This document shows, one piece after another, positions 7,076-14,923 of a DNA stretch of 30,064 bases. Location: the NCBI GenBank assembly GCA_964591605.1, contig CAZQEN010000049.1, forward strand, positions 1-30,064. The letters are read 5' to 3'. The position numbers and the translations under genes were made by a program. This DNA is from CAYLLT01 sp964591605. Lineage in GTDB: Bacteria > Planctomycetota > Phycisphaerae > UBA1845 > PWPN01. The notes under the pieces were generated by a model. The model did no database searches, was not told where the DNA came from, and saw nothing but the letters and a program-made list of their open reading frames with translations. Position 1 is the stretch's first letter. Each line of letters starts with the position of its first letter.

Positions 7076-8131
7076 GTGTTGCTCCTTTCTGAAAGATGTC
7101 AGACGGGGTCATCTTGCCGTGCCGCACGGGTTCTACCTTCTGATTGATCCTCGCAAGGTTTTGGTTGGCTTACGGAAAGGAGACATCGTTGATTCTCGTC
7201 TTTCAGGATGGTTAAGCTGGACATCAGCTAGCAGCCTTTGGCAGAAGTCTGAATCCGAAGGTTCTATCGCATGTGATCAGATCAAAAAGCCAGCTTCTGC
7301 CATTCGGTTACGACTTTCAGCACGGGCTGCTAGGCCCGCCAGTGTCGTCTGATCCGGTGCGCGGCTGGTCGCGTCGTGCCGAAGAGGCACACCATCTTTT
7401 GAAGGAGCACGCTGGTCTAGCCGTAGCTACCAGTGGCGGCCTTCATCCGCCGTCCCAGATACACGCACCCCCACGCGCCGATACACCTTCTATTATACCA
7501 CCACAGCCGGGCGCCTACATCCTTTCCTGACATCCAACTGCGGTGCATTTGGGCCCCTTAACCAGAGCAGGGGGCCACAAGGAACTTGACCGGGCACGAA
7601 CACGGCTTTCACACTGACCACGAACCCGTCTTCATGCACCTGTTGTCGCGATTCGCCTGAAGCTCCGGCCACGTATCCAGCTCGAAGATCATCCAGATCA
7701 GATGCCCTGTCGAAGGCTGCGTCCGGACGGCGGCCGGCTGTTCTGCAGGGTATTGCGGGGGGAAATGCCCCGAGATCAAGCCGTTCGAACCCGTCAGGCC
7801 GCTCAGGTGTAGTCGCTCATGAGGCGCTGCCCGCATCTCAGGGCTGGCCAACACTTTGCGTCACACCAGGCCCCCAGGAACCCCCGCTCCGCGCCCCATA
7901 CGTTCCTCGGAGCACCCGTATTGTTCTTTCGTAGAGGCCTGTCGCACAACCCGCTCTCACCGGGCGAACCCATGACGGATAGCGCCGCGACAGATCGAAG
8001 CCAATGGCCCCCCGCCCGCCCGCGGCCATTCCGTCGGCACGCCATTCGCCGCCCGGCTCCAGCCGCCCAGCAAACGGGTGTGGCCATTTTTCGGGGCGGC
8101 TATAACCCCTGTGCCCGGAGGGCATTCGAAC
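7076..8131. other. Long spacer, mostly unassigned
   Basis: About 1 kb without a convincing gene. The minus strand holds a good extended -10 box at 7492-7500. One minus-strand frame, stop at 7493-7495 and open back to about 7817, gives a protein-like stretch (including HEDGFVVSVKAVFVPGQ) but has no acceptable start, so it may be a decayed gene. Other open frames here are short and lack family resemblance. I see no structured RNA that I can name. Confidence 0.4.
7492..7500 (-). promoter_or_regulatory. Extended -10 promoter box
   Basis: The minus strand reads TGGTATAAT, a perfect TGn extended -10 with a consensus TATAAT. There is no clear -35, as is usual for extended -10 promoters. Transcription would run towards the PEP-CTERM gene, leaving a leader of about 400 bases, or it may be the promoter of a lost gene. 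Confidence 0.45.
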
Positions 8132-8211
8132 GTTGCCAGGGACTTCCAGTCCCTGGGAGGCGAGAGGTCTGTGTTGGGCTTGGTTTCCAGGGACTCAAAG
8201 TCCCTGGCAAC
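8132..8211. repeat. Pair of CCAGGGACT hairpins
   Basis: Two palindromes with the same 9-bp stem CCAGGGACT/AGTCCCTGG and different loops (TCC and CAA) lie at about 8136-8156 and 8187-8207. The outer GTTGCC (8132) and GGCAAC (8206-8211) also pair, so the whole block can fold as one cruciform-like structure. Typical of a dispersed palindromic repeat in two facing copies. Confidence 0.6.
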
Positions 8212-8321
8212 CATCGTGCGCCCTGCCGGGCGAGGATCGGAGCTTCTCTGAACCCATATCCCGCAAGGACTGCCAGACCCCGGCGATACCGGCCCCCGCC
8301 GCCGGTCCCCCCACGGACAAC

Positions 8322-8711
8322 GGACAAAGAACAAATCGAACCCGATTCGCCCCGCCGCACGCCAGCCCTGCCGCCCGGAACCCCCGTCTCCCCCGGCCCG
8401 CTTCCCCCGTTTCGACGTTCGATCCGGCGCATGCCCCTCGGCCTCGCCCAGATCCGCCAAGTCCGCCATGGGCCGGAATCGCCACATGGCGCGATCCCTC
8501 CCCCCGCACACACGATTCGCCCCGGCGAGCTTTCGACTTTCGATTTTCGACTTTCGACTTTCCCTCCCCCCAATCCGCACCAAATCAGTCCCATTTCCTT
8601 GACCCCGGCCCGCCGCCACGCTACGCTGGTTCGGACGGTAAGCCTCTGGCGCAGGGCCGGTTGTACTCGGGAACCCGGACTCAGAACCCAAAACTCAGAA
8701 CTGAGCACTCC
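8322..8711. repeat. Word-like repeats immediately upstream of the radical SAM gene
   Basis: The stretch contains GACAACGGACAAAGAACAAA (about 8322), then TTTCGACTTTCGATTTTCGA and further copies of the TTTCGACT word (8530-8562). Finally an ACTCAGAACCCAAAACTCAG run (about 8679-8698) ends just before the ATG at 8712. There is no ribosome-binding site between that run and the start, so the repeats make up the gene's immediate leader. Confidence 0.55.
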
Positions 8712-10604
8712 ATGCGTGTCCTCTTCATCTACCCCAACCTCAACGCCGAAGAAGGCTTCAACCACGGCATCGCCGACCTCTCCGGCTGCCTCAAGGCCCG
8801 CGGCCACACCACCGGCCTGATCAACATCAACGAGGCCCTCTACGACGTGCCCTCCGACGACCAGATCGTCGAGCAGGTGCGGGCCTGGAACCCCGACCTG
8901 GTCGCCTTCAGCGTCATGACCCAGCAGTACAAGTACTCCCTGCGCCTGGGGAGGGCGATCAAGGCGGCCCTGCCGAACGTGCCCATCGCCATCGGCGGCG
9001 TCCACTGCATCATGTGCACCCAGGAGGTCAAGGCCGACCAGTTCTGGGACTTCATCGGGGTCGGCGAATGCGACGAGGCCTTTCCCGTGCTGCTGGAACG
9101 CCTCGAAAAAAGCGACCCGAGCCACTGGGATGTCCCCAATTTCTGCATCCGCACCCCCGACGGCAGTTACAAAACGAACCCAATCGGACGGTATCCCGTC
9201 CTCGACGAGCTCCCGCCCAAGGATTACGAGATTTTCGACCTGCCGCACATGCTCGGCCGCAAAAACGGCTGGCAGAGCGTCCTCACCTCCCGCGGCTGCC
9301 CCTACCGCTGCACCTACTGCTTCAACCACGAGGTCACCGACCGCTACCTCGAAGACGGCGGCCACGCCCGCAAGAGCTTTCTGCGGCACTACGAGATCGG
9401 CCGCATGCTCGACGAGCTCAAGGAGCTCAAAAAGCGCCACCCCTACATCGAGACGTTCATCTTCGATGACGACCTGTTCACGCTGAACAAGGAATACTGC
9501 ATCGAGTTCGCCCGGCGCTACACCGACAGCGGCCTGAACGTGCCCTACGTGCTCAACGCCCACGTGCAGAGCTTCAGCGAGCCGATCGCCAAAGCCCTCT
9601 CCGAGTCGCCGTGCATGATCCTCAAGTTCGGCGTCGAATCGGGCTCGCACGAGCTGCGTAAAAAGGTGCTCGAACGCCACATGAGCAACCAGGCGATCAT
9701 CGACGCGTTCGACCTGTGCCACCAGTACGGCCTGCACACCTCGGCGTTCCTCATGTTCGGCCTGCCCTACGAGACGCGGGCGATGATGGAGGAGTCGATC
9801 GACCTGATGGCCCGCATCAGGCCGGGGCGCATGCGCTGGGCGATTTTCTTCCCCTTCCCGGGCACCAAGAGCTACACCATCTGCAAGCTCGGCGACCTGA
9901 TCGACTACCGCAAGATGGACGGCATGGACAACTACTTCTGCGCGTCGTGTCTCAAGTTCGACGACGCGACCGATCTGTTCATCCGAAAACTACAAAGAAC
10001 CTTCCACTGGTACGTCAACTCCCGGGCCGGCCTGCCCCTCAGCGCCGACTACGCCCGGCTCGTCGATGAGGTCGAGCAGATGTCGTTCGCCGACTGGCAC
10101 GAGGCCAGCGACGAGATGCTCCAGCGCGACCGCGCGATCTCGAACGCCTGGTTGGCCCGCGTCACCCCCGGCGACGCCGCCGCCAAGGACGCCCACAAAC
10201 ACTACTCGATCCGCTACACCGAGGTCATGGCCGTCGACAGCGACTTCGTTTTGGCGGAAAAAGGAGAGTACAAGAACCTAGGGGCCCGCCGCTGGCGTGC
10301 CTTCCGCGAGAACATCGCCGAATCCCGCGCCGCCGCCGCCCAGCTCAAGAAGAGCGGCCCCGGCGGCGGCACCGGCGCCATCCTCAACAGCGCCGTCGGT
10401 TCCATCGACGTCCCCGATCTGCACATCCTCCAGTCCGATCCCGACGGGATGGTCGGGACCGAATGGCGCTCCATCCCCCAGGACGGCAGCGGCCTCTCCG
10501 CCCGCGGCGTCAAGCAGATGAATGACCGGCAGGATGCCGGTCCCCACCCCGACGACGCCATCCGCCCCGGCCAGGTCCAGGTCTCCGGCGGCGTGTGCCT
10601 GTGA
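8712..10604 (+). CDS. B12-binding-domain radical SAM enzyme, substrate unknown
   Basis: The 630-residue protein has an N-terminal cobalamin-binding Rossmann domain (MRVLFIYPNL..., residues 1-140, with AIGGVH near 95). A radical SAM TIM-barrel follows, with the 4Fe-4S motif CPYRCTYC at about 196-203 in SRGCPYRCTYCFNH. The GVESGS motif (about 312) and FMFGLPYET (about 348) are typical SAM-site and barrel elements. Such enzymes use SAM-derived radicals, often for methylation or ring chemistry in cofactor, lipid or natural-product pathways. The C-terminal 180 residues are family-variable and end in a glycine-rich tail. The start at 8712 matches the domain's usual first residues; the longer frame upstream is repeat sequence. 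The substrate cannot be inferred from the neighbours. Confidence 0.9.
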   Translation: MRVLFIYPNLNAEEGFNHGIADLSGCLKARGHTTGLININEALYDVPSDDQIVEQVRAWNPDLVAFSVMTQQYKYSLRLGRAIKAALPNVPIAIGGVHCIMCTQEVKADQFWDFIGVGECDEAFPVLLERLEKSDPSHWDVPNFCIRTPDGSYKTNPIGRYPVLDELPPKDYEIFDLPHMLGRKNGWQSVLTSRGCPYRCTYCFNHEVTDRYLEDGGHARKSFLRHYEIGRMLDELKELKKRHPYIETFIFDDDLFTLNKEYCIEFARRYTDSGLNVPYVLNAHVQSFSEPIAKALSESPCMILKFGVESGSHELRKKVLERHMSNQAIIDAFDLCHQYGLHTSAFLMFGLPYETRAMMEESIDLMARIRPGRMRWAIFFPFPGTKSYTICKLGDLIDYRKMDGMDNYFCASCLKFDDATDLFIRKLQRTFHWYVNSRAGLPLSADYARLVDEVEQMSFADWHEASDEMLQRDRAISNAWLARVTPGDAAAKDAHKHYSIRYTEVMAVDSDFVLAEKGEYKNLGARRWRAFRENIAESRAAAAQLKKSGPGGGTGAILNSAVGSIDVPDLHILQSDPDGMVGTEWRSIPQDGSGLSARGVKQMNDRQDAGPHPDDAIRPGQVQVSGGVCL

Positions 10605-10610
10605 GCCGCG

Positions 10611-10619
10611 TGCTATAAT
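10611..10619 (+). promoter_or_regulatory. Extended -10 promoter for the Uma2-type gene
   Basis: TGCTATAAT is a perfect extended -10 box, 7 bases after the stop of the radical SAM gene and 17 bases before the next ATG. Transcription would start near 10626, at or on the GGAGG ribosome-binding site (10626-10630), giving a very short leader. Confidence 0.55.
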
Positions 10620-10636
10620 GGCTCCGGAGGTTCGAC

Positions 10637-11227
10637 ATGGTCGCCATTCTCAACCCCCTGGCCGCCCTCTCGGTCCGCATGACCGTCGATGAGTATCTGC
10701 AGGCCGATCTGCCGGAGGGATATCGCTACGAGCTCGTGGATGGAGAAATACAGGTGACACCGGCGCCCGGGGGACAGCATGATACGGTCATGGACCGATT
10801 GGGCGAGATGCTGTACGCATACAAACGCCGGCATCCGCGCCGGATCCAGCACATCTCGTTCCGCAGCGGCCTTCCCATCCCCGGCAAAGAGACCGTCCGC
10901 GAACCGGACGTGGCCGTCTACGCCCGCTGGACACCCAAGCCCGCCGATGGCAGTGTGTGGAAGAAGAACACGCCGATCCTCGTGATCGAGGTCGTTTCCA
11001 TCGGCGGCGAGCATCGCGACTATCATCAGAAGCGGGAGGAGTATGCGCGCTCCAAGATCGAGGAGTACTGGATCGTGGATCCGGGGGCGGCGGACATCAC
11101 CGTGCTGACCCGGGCACGGCGGCCCTGGCAGGAGCGGGTGTACGGGCCCGGAAAGTCCTTCGCGTGTCAATGCCTGCCCGGTCTGCAGGTCAGCGTCGAT
11201 CAGGTGCTCGGGCTGAACGGGCACTGA
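10637..11227 (+). CDS. Uma2 family (DUF820) PD-(D/E)XK nuclease-fold protein
   Basis: The 196-residue product matches the Uma2/DUF820 family, which has a restriction-endonuclease-like fold and is often present in many copies in cyanobacteria and planctomycetes; its biological role is unsettled. Visible motifs are YELVDGEIQVTPAPG (31-45), EPDVAVY with D91, ILVIEVVS with E118, and HQKREEYARSKIEEYWIVDP with K132, in the usual order of the active site. The residues after E118 (SIGGEHRD) differ from the common SPST...D pattern. GGAGG sits 6 bases before the ATG, and an extended -10 box lies in the 32-bp gap after the radical SAM gene, so it is probably transcribed on its own. Confidence 0.9.
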   Translation: MVAILNPLAALSVRMTVDEYLQADLPEGYRYELVDGEIQVTPAPGGQHDTVMDRLGEMLYAYKRRHPRRIQHISFRSGLPIPGKETVREPDVAVYARWTPKPADGSVWKKNTPILVIEVVSIGGEHRDYHQKREEYARSKIEEYWIVDPGAADITVLTRARRPWQERVYGPGKSFACQCLPGLQVSVDQVLGLNGH

Positions 11228-11634
11228 AGCAGCGGCCGCAAACTCCCCGATGATGGACTCGCCGACGAGCGGATGGTCCGACACGCCCGCTGCCGCGAGT
11301 CGATCCCTCGGGCATCCCCCCGGCGCATCTGTGGAGACAACCCTCACGAGGCACGCCGGCCGGGTGTACCACAAGTCAACCATGAGTGGACCGGCGGTAT
11401 ACTGTTCTGAGCCGTCGAATGGCGTCTAATACCCTGTCTGCGGGCGCGCCGGGCCGGCCCGTCCGCGGTTTCCATCGGATTCGCGACAGATTCGCGGATC
11501 AGACAGCCAATACCTGAGCGGAGCGCCGGCGCCCGCACGCCATGCATGGACCGGAGACGGGCCGGTCGCTCCGGTGCGCGCGGCTCTGCTGCGGCGAAGA
11601 ACCGAATCACCCTCTATTGAACAAGGAGATCCAC
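11228..11634. other. Spacer upstream of the methyltransferase
   Basis: No gene is supported in this 407-bp stretch. A TATACT box at 11398-11403 could be a -10 element for the methyltransferase, with a leader of about 225 bases, but it lacks a recognisable -35 or TGn extension. The leader is GC-rich and may be structured; I see no known riboswitch. Confidence 0.35.
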
Positions 11635-12726
11635 ATGAGCCAGACCGGCACGACCACCCCCGCTGTCGACTTGGACCAGGCCAGATCCGAGCAGTTCGCC
11701 GCCCGGATGCTGGACGTCTTGAACGGGGCCGCCATCGCCCTGATGACCTCACTCGGCCATCGAACGGGCCTGTTCGACGTCATGTCCTCCATGGACCCGG
11801 CCACCAGCGACCAGATCGCTCAGCGGGCCGGGCTCAGCGAGCGATACGTCCGCGAGTGGCTCGGCGCCATGGTCACCGGCGGCATCGTCGAGCACGAGCC
11901 CACGCACGGTACCTACCGGCTGCCGCCTGAGCACGCGGCCTTCCTCACCCGGGCGGCCTCTCCCCACAACATTGCGGTGAGCACCCAGTGGATCGCCGTC
12001 CTGGGGTGCGTCGAAGACCACGTCGCCGACGCGTTCCGCCACGGCCGCGGCGTCCCGTACGACAGGTACCACCGCTTTCACGAAGTCATGGCCGAGGAGA
12101 GCGGCCAGACCGTTGTCGCCGGCCTGCGCGATCAGATCCTGCCCCTGGTGGATGGCCTGCGCGAACAGCTCGAGCGCGGGATCGACGTCCTCGACATCGG
12201 CTGCGGCAGCGGCCGGGCCGCCGTCGAACTCGCCTCGCTCTTCCCGCGCAGCCGGGTCAGCGGCTTCGATCTCTCAGCGGAGGCCATCCAGGCCGCCCGG
12301 CGCCTGGCCGACCAGCGCGGACTGGCCAACGTCCGCTTCGAGGTGCGCGACCTGGCCGAAGTGAAGGACGAGTCCTGCTATGACCTGATCACCTCCTTCG
12401 ACGTGATCCACGATCAGGCCAGACCCGCGGAGGTGCTCGCCATGGTGCGGCGGGCCCTGCGGCCGGGAGCGGTCTTCCTCATGCAGGACATCGCCGCCTG
12501 CAGCCACGTCCATCACAATATCGGCGCCCCGCTCGCGCCGTTCATCTACACCATCTCGTGCATGCACTGCATGTCCGTCTCGCTCGCCAACGGCGGCCCC
12601 GGCCTGGGCGCCGCCTGGGGCAAGGAGCGCGCGCTCCACATGCTCCGCGACGCCGACTTCCATGACGTGACCGTCCGGCAGCTCGATCACGACATCATCA
12701 ACTACTACTACATCTGCCGGGCGTAG
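11635..12726 (+). CDS. Class I SAM-dependent methyltransferase with N-terminal winged helix
   Basis: The 363-residue protein combines an N-terminal winged-helix dimerisation domain (about 20-100, with PATSDQIAQRAGLSERYVRE) and a Rossmann methyltransferase domain. Motif I is VLDIGCGSGRAA at about 184-195, followed by SGFDLSAEAI and DLITSFDVIHD. The layout resembles the Rv2258c-type and small-molecule O-methyltransferase-like proteins, whose winged helix usually serves dimerisation and substrate binding rather than DNA binding. The methyl acceptor is unknown. The start at 11635 is chosen for AAGGAG 7 bases upstream; a longer frame from 11542 has no site. It stands alone, followed by a hairpin at 12771. 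Confidence 0.9.
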   Translation: MSQTGTTTPAVDLDQARSEQFAARMLDVLNGAAIALMTSLGHRTGLFDVMSSMDPATSDQIAQRAGLSERYVREWLGAMVTGGIVEHEPTHGTYRLPPEHAAFLTRAASPHNIAVSTQWIAVLGCVEDHVADAFRHGRGVPYDRYHRFHEVMAEESGQTVVAGLRDQILPLVDGLREQLERGIDVLDIGCGSGRAAVELASLFPRSRVSGFDLSAEAIQAARRLADQRGLANVRFEVRDLAEVKDESCYDLITSFDVIHDQARPAEVLAMVRRALRPGAVFLMQDIAACSHVHHNIGAPLAPFIYTISCMHCMSVSLANGGPGLGAAWGKERALHMLRDADFHDVTVRQLDHDIINYYYICRA

Positions 12727-12770
12727 AGGGCGCCGGGGGGCTCTGGCAGTGCTCTCGGGCGTGCACAAGC

Positions 12771-12795
12771 AGGTCCCGTCTGCCGGACGGGACCT
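12771..12795. repeat. Palindrome related to the 4007-4173 hairpin array
   Basis: A 25-base palindrome (AGGTCCCGTC, TGCCG, GACGGGACCT) 45 bp after the methyltransferase stop. It matches the palindromes at 4007 and 4101 except at two positions, which pair with each other. It could help end transcription, but there is no T run. Confidence 0.6.
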
Positions 12796-13021
12796 CGGCC
12801 GGGCAAGACCCTCCCCCATCGCAGGTCCGGTCCGGTCCCGGCGCGCCGGGAGACCGACAAGCCCACTCCCGAACGAACGGTCAGACCCTGTCGGGGACAA
12901 CCCGGCGCTCCGGCCTGTGCCGCAGGAACCGGGAAGCTACAATGACGCAAGCTGGAGGCCCACAGCCCTGAGAGCGTGTGCGAGAAGCGGTCAAACCAGC
13001 AGAGCCCCGATCCGCCTCAGA

Positions 13022-13030
13022 TGGTATACT
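13022..13030 (+). promoter_or_regulatory. Extended -10 promoter box
   Basis: TGGTATACT is an extended -10 box 34 bases before the ATG at 13065, with no clear -35. It is well placed to drive the cysteine-motif gene. Confidence 0.45.
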
Positions 13031-13064
13031 GAAAGGGTTCACTGCGGCCGGGTGACCTTCAGAC

Positions 13065-13826
13065 ATGGCCAGGAAACCGCGATTCATCGACGGAATCTAC
13101 AATTACTGCGACCGCTGGTGCGAGCGCTGCCCCTTCACCGCCCGCTGCCGCGTCTTCGCCATGGAGGCGCGGGATACCAAAGACCCCGAGGCCCGCGACA
13201 TGCGCAACGAGGCGTTTTGGAAGCAGATGCAAAAGACCCTCCGGCGGACCTTCCGACTGCTCGAGAGAATCGCGGCCAGGCAGGGCATCGATCTGGAGGA
13301 AGCCCGCCGCACCCCCCTGCCACCCCGCAGACCTCGGACTCCGGGCGCGCGAAAGCCCATCGCCGACAGCCGCGCGTATGCCATGGACCTCCATGCCTGG
13401 TTCGAGCGGAACCGGCCCGCCTTCGACCAGAAGCGCGACGAACTCGTCAAACTCGCCGAGATCGAAGCGCCGGGACGGCAGCCCGCCGCCGAGGCCGAAC
13501 AGATCCGCGATGCGATGGAAGTCCTGCAATGGTATCAGTTCTTCATCCACGTGAAGCTGCGCCGCGCCCTCGAAAGCCGCGAGGAGCCGGAGGACGAATC
13601 GGCCGCAGAGGTGGATACGTCGGACGCACTGGGCTCGGCCAAGGTCGCACTCATCGCCATGGACCGCTCGCTCGCCGCGTGGCACGTGCTGTACGACCAC
13701 CTGCCCGACATGTCCGACGACATCCTCGACTTCCTGGTCCGGCTCGATGGTGTGCGCAAATCGGTCGAGAAGCTGCTCCCCCAGGCCCGCGCGTTCCGGC
13801 GCCCCGGCCTGGACGATGGATCCTGA
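13065..13826 (+). CDS. Conserved-looking protein with N-terminal CX3CX2CX5C motif
   Basis: The 253-residue protein has four cysteines near its start (C15, C19, C22, C28 in YCDRWCERCPFTARC), a pattern suited to binding zinc or an iron-sulfur cluster. The rest is mostly helical and strongly charged. It has a basic proline-rich linker (about 88-105) and two helical regions (about 105-185 and 195-245) that look like a four-helix arrangement. The DRWCERC motif occurs in uncharacterised bacterial proteins as far as I can recall; the function is unknown. No signal peptide is present, so it is cytoplasmic. It has its own extended -10 promoter and ends 5 bp from the convergent dehydrogenase gene. Confidence 0.8.
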   Translation: MARKPRFIDGIYNYCDRWCERCPFTARCRVFAMEARDTKDPEARDMRNEAFWKQMQKTLRRTFRLLERIAARQGIDLEEARRTPLPPRRPRTPGARKPIADSRAYAMDLHAWFERNRPAFDQKRDELVKLAEIEAPGRQPAAEAEQIRDAMEVLQWYQFFIHVKLRRALESREEPEDESAAEVDTSDALGSAKVALIAMDRSLAAWHVLYDHLPDMSDDILDFLVRLDGVRKSVEKLLPQARAFRRPGLDDGS

Positions 13827-13831
13827 ACGTC

Positions 13832-14767
13832 TTATGGGACGGGATGAGCCCTCTGCGAGTAGTGCAGGTTCGACATCCGTTCGAGCGCCAGGAAGAGCGA
13901 CTGCGTGCCGCCGCGCCCATGACCGATCGCTTTGACGCTCTGATAGAGCTGCTGGGCCAGCGCCAGCCCCGGAAGCGCGAGATTCATCCGCTTCGCTTCC
14001 TCCAGCGCGATCCCCATGTCCTTCAGGAAGTGTTCGACGAAGAAGCCGGGGTCGAAGTTGCCCTTGATAATGCGCGGCCCCAGGTTGTTGATCGACCACG
14101 ACCCGGCCGCCCCCTTGCCGATCGCCTCGATCACCTGCAGCGGATCCAGCCCCGCCCGGTACGCGTACAGCAGCGACTCGCACACGCCGATCATCGTGGA
14201 CGCGATCAGGATCTGGTTGCACATCTTGGTGTGCTGGCCGGCCCCGGCACCGCCTTCGTAGACAATCTGCTGGCCCATGCATTGCAGCAGCGGCATCACC
14301 GCGTCGACCGCCGCCCGCTCCCCGCCCACCATGATCGAGAGCGCCGCGTTGCGGGCGCCCACGTCGCCGCCCGAGACCGGAGCGTCGATGGAAGCGACGC
14401 CGCGGGGGCGCAGCGTCTTCTCGATCTCGACGGCCAGGGCCGGCTCGCTCGTCGTCATATCGACGAAGATACCTCCGGATGCCAGCCCATGCATCACCCC
14501 GCGCTCGCCGAGCACGACCTGCCGCAGATCGGCCGGGTACCCCACGATGGTGAACACCACGTCGGACTGGGCCGCCAGTTGCGAAGGATCATCCGCCCAC
14601 CGCGCACCGCGGTCCAGGAGCGGCTGGGCCTTGCTCCGCGTGCGGTTGTACACGGTCAGCACATACCCCTGGGCGAGGATGTGGCCCGCCATCGAGGCGC
14701 CCATCACCCCGGTACCGATCCAGCCGACCCGCGTTTTACCTGGCTGAGCGGTCTGCATGGCCGACAT
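13832..14767 (-). CDS. NAD(P)-dependent beta-hydroxyacid dehydrogenase (3-hydroxyisobutyrate dehydrogenase family)
   Basis: The 311-residue enzyme has the N-terminal NAD(P) motif GWIGTGVMGASMAG (15-28), the substrate-binding DAPVSGGDVGARN (128-140) and the catalytic lysine K181 in GAGQHTKMCNQ, with N184 as partner. Family members oxidise beta-hydroxyacids such as 3-hydroxyisobutyrate, tartronate semialdehyde or 6-phosphogluconate-like compounds, or reduce small aldehydes such as succinic semialdehyde. The exact substrate is not readable here. The start is ambiguous between 14767 and 14758; neither has a clear ribosome-binding site, and a longer frame to 14866 runs into the terminator of the prepilin gene. 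It probably has its own promoter. Confidence 0.9.
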   Translation of the reverse strand: MSAMQTAQPGKTRVGWIGTGVMGASMAGHILAQGYVLTVYNRTRSKAQPLLDRGARWADDPSQLAAQSDVVFTIVGYPADLRQVVLGERGVMHGLASGGIFVDMTTSEPALAVEIEKTLRPRGVASIDAPVSGGDVGARNAALSIMVGGERAAVDAVMPLLQCMGQQIVYEGGAGAGQHTKMCNQILIASTMIGVCESLLYAYRAGLDPLQVIEAIGKGAAGSWSINNLGPRIIKGNFDPGFFVEHFLKDMGIALEEAKRMNLALPGLALAQQLYQSVKAIGHGRGGTQSLFLALERMSNLHYSQRAHPVP

Positions 14768-14840
14768 GTTGATGCGAACCCCGGCGCGTGTCCAGCATCC
14801 CGCCCGGCTCGGGGCTGCGCCGACGTGCCGGGGAGCCCCG

Positions 14841-14890
14841 TAAAAAAGGAGAGGGGAGCCACACAACCCGGCTCCCGCTGCTCCTTTCCT
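14841..14890 (-). terminator. Intrinsic terminator after the prepilin gene
   Basis: On the minus strand GGGAGCC (14870-14876), a 9-base loop and GGCTCCC (14854-14860) form a 7-bp GC stem. An outer AAGGAG/CTCCTT pairing extends it, and a TTTTTT run follows (14842-14847). It is placed 34 bp or more after the prepilin stop and before the dehydrogenase start. Confidence 0.75.
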
Positions 14891-14923
14891 CCTCGTATCC
14901 GCAGCAGCGCAGGGGCTGCACTC

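Larger units (their letters stand above)
12727..13064. other. Spacer with a repeat hairpin and a promoter
   Basis: This 338-bp gap holds the 25-base palindrome at 12771-12795 and an extended -10 box at 13022-13030. No coding frame is supported. The long forward frame that starts here and crosses several real genes on both strands is an artefact of high GC. Confidence 0.5.

Noticed and set aside
8100..9737. A 545-codon minus-strand frame
   Set aside because: It is antisense to the radical SAM gene and to repeat sequence; no family resemblance.
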